From Toxorhynchites rutilus septentrionalis (taxonomy: Eukaryota; Arthropoda; Insecta; Diptera; Culicidae), in NCBI RefSeq assembly GCF_029784135.1, contig NC_073746.1:35073378-35137377 (forward strand): a stretch of 64,000 nucleotides of DNA. Direction: 5' to 3'. How positions within the stretch are numbered: position 1 is the first letter of the stretch; each line of letters starts with the position of its first letter. Made by a program: the position numbers and the translations under genes. Below, piece after piece: positions 55,057 through 64,000 of the stretch. The notes below the pieces were generated by a model that saw only the letters and a list, made by a program, of their open reading frames with translations, did no database searches and was not told the DNA's origin.

Positions 55057-57960
55057 GTTACAATAATAGAACCCATTCGAAAACTATATTTCGTCGAAAA
55101 CTAATAACCATAGATGCAAACTCATATTTGTCTTGGGATGTATGTTGAAAAATTGGGAATTTAACATTCAAATTATGACCACAGAAAAACTAAATCACTA
55201 AGATGTATTGCCCGAGTTTGAATGGGATCTTTAATCTGAAAATATCGATTGATAATCCGGAGCGACAATCGCTGCACATTAACAAATATATTGTAACTGT
55301 TTTTTTGTTGTTTTCGCATCAAACTTTGCCATCAAATAAAATGACCGCCACTTGCGAATATACTTATTTTCAATAGCGAATTTTCCAATAAATATATATA
55401 ATAATTGTCATCATAGTCAATAGCCACAATTGTCATTCAGCTATTGAATTCCGCATGATGTTTCGTTGACACAAAAAAAATATAATGTTCACATCAACAA
55501 AGGATGGAAAAAGTTCGAAATTTAATAATCCTACATATGGAGAATTTTGGCATCTTTAGTGTGATCAATTTCCCAGAAGGTGACATAAATTTGTACCATC
55601 GTGAAACGAAATTTTCATTCGAACTTTCTACCATAGGAATCACTTTTCCGGCTGACAATTTCATACCGATCCAATATAATCACCTTCGACCCAGGCCTCA
55701 ATAAATCATGGACGAAAGGCTGATTTTCACATAACACAAGGAAGGCGCCAAATTCAGCCCCAAACACACACACATCCACACAACATACGAGCATGATTTA
55801 TTGCCATCCGACCTTAAGCCGACCTTTGATAATCGATTCATCACTACTAGGGGACGATCCGTTAAAATGTATTCTTTCTAACTTTCTGGAGTCTCGGCCG
55901 TTTGGCCATTTGGCCATGTGTGTGTGTGTGTGTGTGGCGAGTAATCATTCCCATAAATCATAGAGAGCTTTCGGTAAACATTTTCCGCTCTCCGGCATAA
56001 AACAGTGATTGCCCTCCCAAATATATGCGGATGGTTTTTTTCGGCAATAGCGTTGTGATTTAACTAACGCACAATGCAGTAAATTTATGTTCTAGAATTA
56101 TCAATTTCAAGGGGAACGAGGTAAACACAGTTTCCGGTTGGTAGATTTGTCCAGAGAGGGATACGAAATAGCTATCCAACGTGGATAGGCAGGATTTCAA
56201 CTATTATCACCGCAATTCGTATCTAAAGAATATAAAAGAAAGGAAAATTGTGTAATTTTACTTGCCGCGGATGGTTTGTATGTTATCTATTAGTGGAGCA
56301 ATAAATGCAACTGAATCAATCGAATGGAATAATTTGAATTACTGGTCTACCCCATCACTTGAAAACTGTCCAAGTGCATCAACATTTAGTTTAAATTCAT
56401 GCGATGAGAAGCATAGTAAGGCGAGTGGCAATACAATTCAATGTAAACCATTGAGGAAACTGGAAGGTGTCAGAATAGATTGCATTGTTTCCGAACTTAT
56501 ATGGTGCAATCTAAATACCTTCTTGTCGGAATATACTCTTCGTGGGAAAACTTGTTAATTGATGTTTGTCTTGAGAGTTGAAGTTCGCGTATGAATGCTG
56601 AAGTTCAGCTTAGATTCAATACGTAACGAATCTAGAAGATATATATTTTTATTTTATCTACAGAGCGCATTTTTGGTTTGGTTTGTGCACATCAAACGAA
56701 AAAATAAAATCAGACGATATGAATGTACTCAATGTAAAAATATTTATTATTGTAGTGTTCGATATTTAAAAGATTAAAAGAAGTATCGGTAAGACTCATA
56801 AAGTTCTCTTGCATAACTTCCACTGATTTGACAGTAGTTTTCAATTGATGGCGAAATGGAATATCTAAGATTAGTTATCAATAAAAAAGTGACATAAAAT
56901 CTCACAATCGCGTTCGAAAAATCGAGCAGCAACTTTGATAATTTTTCATATCTTCAGAAAGAATCAATTTGGTATTTTTTAGCATCAAATGATAGTTTAC
57001 CACTTACCATCAATTTCATTCAATTTTGCATAACTTAATTAGGCAATAAATTCGATTTAAGCTAGTATGTCAGGAAGATGTTTTCAGTTTCATTGAAAAA
57101 AAAACCAATAAAATACAAAAAAGTGAACTTTTCTACGGTATTACTTTGATAAAATAACATACATTGTGATGTGGCGCAACAATCAATCGCCAATGTTCGA
57201 TTTTGCGAACAGCGTAAAATCTTACTGCATCTGACTACTATTTGTATCGATTTGTACACTCGTGATTGAAAAACATAAGAGCTGTCGAAAATCACTTGAA
57301 AAGTTTTTTGCCGATAAGGCACATTTACACGGATAGGATTATGAAATTATCCGAAAGGTTAGAAATTGTGAAAGTTTATAGATAATAAAAATCAACTTAA
57401 TCTAAATTGAAATGCTTCAATCAAAAATAGAACAAAAAAACGCGGATACTTTTCAATGTTAGTAGAATTTTGTATCAAAAATACTCAGAATACCCAAACA
57501 TGCAATACGCTGTGATATTGCTCACTCAATAGCCTTCCGGTTAAAATAATGTAGTTTTTCAATCGATAGGACACGAGCTTACTGAGCAGCACTTCACTTC
57601 TTAACACAAAGTCTTTATGATTGGTTTTCTTCCAAACAAAAACAGTTAATAGGTATACAACCATACCAAACCGATATAGTGGTTCTTAGATGTCTATGAA
57701 AAGTGGTAGTTTTGTCCTTCATTGCAAAATATTAGACCCGTATTTTTTTATTTTTTTTCGTAAGGGTAATCATTTCCATTTTAGGGTGGTCCGAAAAAGC
57801 AACTTTTTCCACTTTTTCTCAAAAATGAACTTTATTTTATTAAATTACTTTATTATTAAATTATAGTCAATGAGCTAGGTCTTTATTAAAAAAAATATTA
57901 TACTTGCAAAAAAGATTGATTTCATTTTCGTAATTATTTATTGTAACCATTTTCTTTTGT
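55057..57960. other. Low-copy, gene-free stretch
   Basis: Contains a short (GT)n at about 55916-55937. Open frames of up to 98 codons (56262-56558) have no recognisable domain. 57700-57960 begins to resemble the dispersed repeat at 36.3 kb. Confidence 0.4.
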
Positions 57961-57984
57961 TTTCATGAATTTGAACTAGAGTGC

Positions 57985-58130
<146 letters not shown>

Positions 58131-58689
58131 ATATATTTTTTTTCTTGAAATCTGATGATTTTTTACATAACATATCTCGCTATCAGAGATGCTATATTTT
58201 TCGTTTTTGTGATATGGTTTCTCAAAGTTAACCGGTAGTCCGAAAAAAAAAATTTCCCTTTTTATCATAAATAAGGTTTTTCGAAATTCATAGTATTCGA
58301 ACTACTGAACTGATTCAGATGAACGACATATAAAATTAAACTAAACTATCTTGAAAAAATATCACACATGCGGGAAAATTGGATTCTAGTCGCAAAGGTC
58401 TAGTCTAGCCACATAGAAATATTGAACGAAGACTTGAAACGAAGTGGCAAAAAGCATGTTGTTCGCGCTTCAACTTTTTGACATATACTGAAAAAGACGC
58501 GCAATGACAGTAGCTTTCCAACCAAAGTCTGGAAATTTGATTAACTGGAATGATAATCAAGTTACGCCATCTGTTGTAAAACCGAAGAAACTTACCGATA
58601 CACCAAATAGTATTTTGGTATAAATAATATCCAAATAATCGACCCGTTTTTTTGTGTTTCAAAGAGAACGAATTTATATACGTTGTTAA

Positions 58690-59280
58690 ATGACAGATGA
58701 TGCTAAGTTTACTTCATCGAACTTTCATCCTCACATGCGCCAATAAGCCATGCGTATTGCCAGCGAGCTGGAAGACTTTTTGAATAAACATAATGAATTA
58801 TTGAAATTCTTCACATCATACATGCACGGTTTGCAAGGTGACAATCACGTTATTGTCATCAATTCTAATAAAACAACGACTGGAGAACACGTGCAAACAT
58901 TCAATGCGTATGTTGTTGAATACATTGCTGGAGTCATAAAAGGCGACTGCACAGCGACGCGAGAAATTGTGATTCGAAAAAGAAACAACAATCTGGAATT
59001 CATCGTTGACCCCCACCGTTAAAACGACGCTCTCCATCTTCTTCTTCAATGGTACTAATATTCCTAATGTTCCAAACGTTCACCACCTCAACGTAGAATG
59101 ACTTGCGAACGATATAGAGGAAGAGAGCGAAGCGATTCCAGACAATTAAAAACGGTGTGAGGAAAAATACACTCACTTGCGAGATGCTATCATGAGCAAC
59201 GTCGACGCAGCCTTTGCTATTGCCAGACCTAAACAATATATGCCAGACCTAAACAATATTGTCATGATATAACAACACGT
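58690..59280 (+). pseudogene. Helitron Rep/helicase, N-terminal fragment
   Basis: A 91-codon open segment (58750-59022) reads ELEDFLNKHNELLKFF, DNHVIVINSNKTTTGEH, FNAYVVEYIAGVIKG, REIVIRKRNNN and FIVDPHR. This is the order of the conserved Helitron region that precedes the Rep domain (family: ...IVIRADKTP.GEH...FNAP...EVA.V..G....RDIV..R......HR.YDALQYP). After a stop, NDALHLLLQW and later YTHLRDAIMSNVDAA continue it. Recognition is from family memory and needs a search. Confidence 0.7.
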
Positions 59281-59319
59281 GTGTTTAAACAAAACAAAAT
59301 GTTACAAACGTTACACGTA

Positions 59320-59914
59320 CCGTTCTGAATCATATTTCGGACACTTTGATCAATATCTTGAAATGCTTAATGCACTGATGATATAAATATCAAATTAATA
59401 TCACAATTGCTTCTTTAGAATAATCCCTTGGTTTTTCTATCATTTCACATGAGAACTACATTTAAATTATAACATAATCGGCAGAAATCTTACAACACTA
59501 CTCATTATCGTTTGTGTTTGACGTTTGCTTAGCATGAGCGCGTAGAATTTACCCGTTCATAAATATTTAAATTTCTCCCGTGTTTCATCTGTTCTCATCA
59601 TTGTTAACAGTTTACTGTGACTGCTTGGTAAGTGTTTTGCAGTTGGCTATAAAATATAATCAAGTGTAATGTAATTTTCGTCTAAAAAATTACAAAATAA
59701 AGTGTCCGAAGTTTGATTCTTATTCGCATCATTTGAAAAGCATTTTATTCGATGATTTTTTTATGTTTTCAATCCAATAGGTACCAAAGTAGAATGCTTA
59801 AAAGCATATTGAACTAATTTATTAAAAATATCAACCAAATAATACCTGTGCATAAAGTTTTGATCTCTTTTCTGCATCATATGCCTTAAGCGTCCGAAAT
59901 ATGATTCTGAATGG
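59320..59914. mobile_element. TA-flanked MITE inside the Helitron relic
   Basis: TA at 59318-59319 and 59915-59916. The ends are 25-bp inverted repeats sharing AGAATCATATTTCGGAC or a one-base variant, with three mismatches. The interior is non-coding. Tc1/mariner-type target. Confidence 0.8.
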
Positions 59915-59944
59915 TACATAGTTCCACACCTTGTTGGGTGTATT

Positions 59945-60095
59945 CGGTTGGATGGCAAAAGCGAGGATTACCTCATGTGTACATTTTTAATTTGGATAGT
60001 CTACAAAATACGCCCTGAAGGAATCGATTGTGTAATTTCCTCAAAAATTTCAGATGCGTCTATTGATCAACTACTCACCCGTATTCTGAAATCCG
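59945..60095 (+). pseudogene. Helitron Rep-domain fragment
   Basis: GLPHV in one frame shifts to FLIWIVYKIRPEGIDCVIS and DASIDQLLTRIL in the next. Family Rep proteins have RGLPHAHILLWL (the HUH metal-binding motif) followed by K..I.P..ID..ISAEIPD....D. The frameshift falls in the HUH motif itself, so the nuclease site is destroyed. Confidence 0.65.
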
Positions 60096-60560
60096 ATCGA
60101 GTCAAAATTATCCGAATCGATTGCGATATCGCATTCTGTCATCCGTTCGACCTCGACGGGTTGTGCAAATGTCATCCGACCTTGAAACGCAATGCGTATA
60201 AACGACATTGAGCTTTGTACTCCATTTCTGTGAAGCGTAAATTGTTATGAATTTTCGAATGAAATAAACACGAAAAAAACAAAACATTTAAATGAAATAT
60301 GGCTGTATTGTGTGTTCAGTTTAACAAAATAACACATTCTCTGCAGGTAGATAAAAATTTTGAACGAAAATTGTCTCTGATAATTATTTTATATTCAAAA
60401 TATCATGGCTAAAATGCAAGGAGATTCATAGAAAAATTCGAAAAGTTAGGGTCATGACTATGTCTTCTAAGTGTTTAAACAATACCGAGTATTTTTTTCA
60501 TTTGAATTTCAACAACTTAAAATTGCTTTCGGGTCAGCTAATTACGGAAGATGGGTTACT
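60096..60560. mobile_element. Insertion splitting the Helitron gene, Helitron-like 3' end
   Basis: Ends near 60543 with TTTCGGGTCAGCTAAT, similar to the 3' terminus of the DINE-like copies. GAACGAAAATTGTCTCTGA at about 60361 resembles their internal GAACGAGAATTGTGTCTGA. It seems to be an older member of the same non-autonomous family, inserted in the coding relic. The left boundary is uncertain. Confidence 0.5.
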
Positions 60561-60564
60561 GTCC

Positions 60565-60710
60565 GATTTCGTTACCACAAACATGGTTCATGGCCTTTTA
60601 TAGCTTGGCAGATGGAAAATGCACGATGCCTTTCCCTAAAGATTTCACCAACGACACGACCGCAGACAATGCCATTGAAAATCGTTCGGTAGTGACAAAA
60701 TAGCCTCAGC
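60565..60710 (+). pseudogene. Helitron Rep/helicase, post-Rep fragment
   Basis: TNMVHG, a frameshift, then LADGKCTMPFPKDFTNDTTAD. Helitron proteins have NMVHGPCG...CM.DGKC...FPK.F...T...D.GYP.YRRR at this place. The relic stops soon after. Confidence 0.7.
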
Positions 60711-61084
60711 TGAACAAAACATTCAATGCTCACATTAATGTTGAGTTCTGTGGTTAAATAAAGAGCAACAAATACATTTGCAACAACGAAATTTGTATTG
60801 TTTTGCTTTATTTAATTTGTTTACTATCCGACAAAAATATATTCCTTTTCTAACTTTACATTTAACATTCAAGAAAAAAAACATTCCAGATTCGTTAATG
60901 AAATACATCGGGAATGGAATATGAGGAATGGTTCGGGGTTTTTTATTCATTTTTTGTCGGTTGTCATCGACTGTATTCCTCGGTATGTCAAACACAAGTA
61001 TGAACATAATAGTCACGAACGATTCACGTATGTGTAGATCGTTAAAACAATTGAACACACTTACAATACATTAGTTATTTTTTA

Positions 61085-61160
61085 TTTAACAATCATCATA
61101 TTCACTACACATAACATTTATGGCAGAACAACGTTTGCCGGGTAGATGTATATATAATTA
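61085..61160 (+). repeat. Possible Helitron-like 3' terminal fragment
   Basis: ATGGCAGAACAACGTTTGCC followed by GGGTAGATG resembles the GACGAAGTTTGCCGGGTCAGCTAG terminus but lacks CTAG. Short and diverged. Confidence 0.35.
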
Positions 61161-61925
61161 TTTTTACAGAAAGAACACTCATCAGACACTCAAACTACTA
61201 AATTGCCTCTTTTTTTATTTATATAACAGTTTATTAACAGGTTAACATTGAATTCTAATGATGCAAGCTTCTTATTAATTGTCTAAATCTAGTTGGTGTT
61301 TAAGTTACCAAAGATTGCTTTTGATTGTTTTTCTGGATATCTGAAAATTGATGTGTTCAAACTGACGGTTATATATTCGAGCCATGTTAGCAACAGGTTC
61401 ATGATAAAAAAAATTAGTGCACGCAGTTGGAAAGCGGAGAAAGTCGTGGTTTCTGTAGATCAATCTCCCTGGCGTTGAAATCAACTTAGCTTAGCAATTC
61501 AGAGCAGTCGATGTTGGCTTAGATGAGATCGTATTCGAACAGTGCTTTAGCTGTATCAGGGAGGGAGTTTTGAAGGCCATTCCAAGGAAGACATATCTGT
61601 GCTGGACGGATTCACCTCTTTATATGCTGTTTTGGAAACGTGGGGTCCAGAGAACCAAAGAATACTCCAAAATCAAGCGAACAAGGGAACAGTATTGAAC
61701 CTACGCATACAAAATGTTCGCTAAGGTGAGTTCAGGGATCATAAGGATGCCTAAGCCTTTTTTGGTTGTGACTCTATTGGGTGCCGATCCGAAAAGTTCG
61801 TATTTGAAGTATATAAAATGTATAATTTTGCATTTGCCGGGAGATTTTTCGCCAAGAAATTTCTTCCGACCTGCACTGAGGTCACGCGAAATCTAGGGTT
61901 TGCCGCTCCAACTAAGTACCGATTT
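61161..61925. other. Gene-free stretch
   Basis: Mixed composition, short open frames without features, no repeat matches seen. Confidence 0.4.
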
Positions 61926-64000
61926 GTCTCATATTCCGAACACTTCATTTTTAAATGTGAATTTACTACACTTTAATGTTACAAATAATTGAATAATGAA
62001 AGCTCTGACATTCTTTGAAGTATAAGCTACATTTTAACATCATTTACAGGCATTGATTTATCTTATAATTTAAAATATTGAACATTTGCAAAAAAGTGAC
62101 AGTCAAAACCAAAGATAAAATGCTTGCGTTAGCAAATTGCGTAAAAAACAAGCATCGTTAATTTTTTTAGTTTTTGTAGTTCTTTCAATTTCTTTGTTTG
62201 CTTTTTTCATGTTAAGTGCTAGAAAAGATGATAGTCTACAATAACATAGAAGTTGAAATGTGAAATTGCACTGTAATTCTTTCTGAGGTATCTTCAAACT
62301 TGGATTAATATCTGAAGGTGGTGCAAATTTGTCGGGCTCGGGTCCTTACTTTACTGTATTGTGCTATTGTTGTCTTATTTTAAATCGCGTATATATCTGT
62401 GTCTGTAGATCACATTATCATTTCTGTAACCTTGTTGTGCATATACAAGTTCCTGTTTTTGTATTCCAGTTTTCAAATTCCAAACATCCTTAACAGTGTA
62501 TCCGCTGGAGACTGTGTAAAATTGTAATTATTTCATTTTTTGTATTATTATTTGTAGAATATAAAATGTTAACTTTTAAGAGTTCTGTGTTTGGTTTTAG
62601 TCTGACCTTCTTAGGTTTAAAAATAACTTCGGTCGTTGCGATTGAATAATATTTTCAAAGATAATACAATAGGTTTGGTCTCCATGATTGAATAAAAATG
62701 TATAGATCAAGAGTTTTTAAAGAAGTTTTTTTATGACCTTCTCAGGTCAGGAAAAATATCTATTTACTACGCACGATGAATAATGAAATGCATGATAAGA
62801 ATGTATATTCTCTTCAAATCACATTCGCCGAATAGTTGAGAGTTCACATTTTTAGAATCACATCACTTACCGCAGTGAATCCTGATTTTTCTTAACCATT
62901 CCCACTAACAACTATCCCTTCCATGATAAACACTAGGGAACCACGCTATAGAGGTGACCCTTCTGGCCTTCGGGCGGCGAATATCATACTAACATTCCTT
63001 CCCTTCCCCTGGTGACTGTAGGGACGTGGCCGGCGTCGTTATTGACCATTTAAAGCTCGAATCACCGAAAATTGCACAACGAGAATGATTTGCTAGTCCC
63101 AAGCGTCATTCTGTGTGTTCTTTGGTCAATTTGGTTGGTTCAGGTCAATCACGAAGAGCAACTACGAATTGTACAGCTCAAGAAAAGATGATAATCTACA
63201 ATAAATGGATGAAAAAATGATATTTTATGCAGAAATATTCATTGAAATTAGCATTGAAGTAGTATTCGGAATTTGAATCAAGTTTCATTGCATGATTCAA
63301 ATTCCGAACACTTAATTTAAAATGTAAATTTACTGAACTTTAATGTTATAAATAATTGAATAATGAGAGCCTTGACATTCTTTGGGTTATAGGCTACATT
63401 TTCACACTAGTCTATACAGCCTATAATTTATAATATTATTTGCAAAAAAAGTGACAGTCAAAACCAATGACAAAATGTTTACGTTAGCAAATTCCGTAAA
63501 TGACAAGCACCGTTATTGTTTCAGTTTTTGTAGTTTTTTCAACTATTTTGTTTGCTGTTTTCATATGAGGTGCTAGAAAAGGTAAGGGACTATAATAAAT
63601 GGATGAAAAAAATGATATTTTGTGCAGAAATATTCATAAAAAATTAGTATTGAAGTAGTGTCCGGAATTTGAATCAAGTTTCTATACATGATTCAAATTC
63701 CGAACACTTAATTTTAAATGTAAATTTACTAAACTTTTATGGTATAAATAATCGAATAATGAGAGCCTTGACATTCTATGGGTTATAATCTTCATTTTAA
63801 CATCATTTACAGGTATCGATACAGCCTATAATATATAATATTCGCCATTTGCAAAAAAGTGACAGTCAAAACCAATGATAAAATGTTTGCGTTAGCAAAT
63901 TCCGTAAAAGACAAGCACCATTATTTTTTCAGTTTTTGTAATTTTTTCAACTATTTTGTTAGCTGTTTTCATGTAAAGTGCTAGAAAAGTAAGAATCTAA
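61926..64000. repeat. Tandem repeat, period about 396 bp, first unit split
   Basis: ATTCAAATTCCGAACACTTA starts units at 63295 and 63691, 396 bp apart; each carries GTGACAGTCAAAACCA, CGTTAGCAAATT and TGCTAGAAAA. An earlier unit starts at about 61926, is interrupted near 62250 and resumes near 63195. The array runs off the end of the window. Within units TCCGGAATTTGAATC near the end and GATTCAAATTCCGAA at the next start are inverted. Confidence 0.85.
62251..63175. mobile_element. Insertion of about 0.93 kb in the 396-bp repeat
   Basis: The sequence AAAAGATGATARTCTACAATA (R = A or G) occurs on both sides (about 62224 and 63181), consistent with a target duplication of about 20 bp. The right part includes GC-rich CTTCTGGCCTTCGGGCGGCG and GGGACGTGGCCGGCGTCG. 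No coding sequence or termini were recognised. The long duplication would suit a non-LTR retroelement fragment. Confidence 0.5.

Larger units (their letters stand above)
58690..60710 (+). mobile_element. Decayed autonomous Helitron, fragmented by insertions
   Basis: Three separate stretches in the same order and strand match the Helitron Rep/helicase protein: an N-terminal part (58690-59280), a Rep-domain part (59950-60095) and a following part (60565-60710). They are separated by a TA-flanked MITE (59320-59914) and by an unrelated insertion of about 470 bp. It is the only sequence in the window that once encoded Helitron machinery. Termini were not identified. Confidence 0.65.

Noticed and set aside
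56262..56558. 98-codon plus-strand ORF
   Set aside because: No homology that I recognise and no supporting context.

Overview
The window looks like intergenic, repeat-dominated DNA from a culicine (Aedes-type) mosquito. Three things point there: a tRNA-derived SINE that I recognise as Feilai-like (5469-5972, with 12-bp target duplications), two copies of a Tc1/mariner-superfamily element with the D,D37E catalytic triad typical of the mosquito ITmD37E group, and an overall AT-rich landscape packed with Helitrons, LINEs and MITEs. I see no convincing host protein-coding gene, no rRNA and no bona fide tRNA gene. Nearly everything that can be named is a mobile element or its remains.

Layout. 0-3 kb: a 1.6-kb Helitron/DINE-like repeat between short inverted arms. 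5.4-6.6 kb: SINE and a small MITE. 6.6-12.9 kb: a TAA-flanked element, then a foldback element split by a 2.96-kb Tc1-like transposon that itself carries two further MITEs. 14.5-15.75 kb: a broken ITmD37E copy. 15.8-18.7 kb: low-copy sequence. 19.0-21.4 kb: a second DINE-like copy with a 1.7-kb TTTCTGTC octamer array. 21.8-23.5 kb: a transposase relic and a MITE. 24.4-30.4 kb: a nearly full-length LINE on the minus strand (CCHC ORF1; endonuclease/RT/RNase H ORF2) with two frameshifts and a changed RT motif. 31-40 kb: mariner relics, MITEs and dispersed repeats. 40.0-45.6 kb: a second related LINE, bisected by an ITmD37E copy with an intact 338-codon transposase ORF. 46.6-47.9 kb: a third DINE-like copy, inverted. 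48.7-55.05 kb: a TAA-flanked pair of terminal inverted repeats enclosing a DD41D (rosa-like) mariner relative inside a TA microsatellite and a fourth DINE-like copy. 58.7-60.7 kb: pieces of an autonomous Helitron Rep/helicase gene, split by two insertions. 61.9-64 kb: a repeat of about 396 bp in tandem, the first unit split by an insertion.

How the parts relate. ITmD37E copy 2 may still encode a functional transposase that could act on copy 1's similar ends. The decayed Helitron gene is the type of protein that would move the coding-incapable DINE-like copies. The LINEs encode the class of machinery SINEs borrow. None of the activities is demonstrated here. Insertion order can be read in several places because target-site duplications are still intact. 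Low-copy islands at about 3.1-5.4, 15.8-18.7, 33-35.5, 45.7-46.6, 47.9-48.7 and 55.1-57.9 kb are the best places to look for host regulatory sequence, but I see no gene in them.
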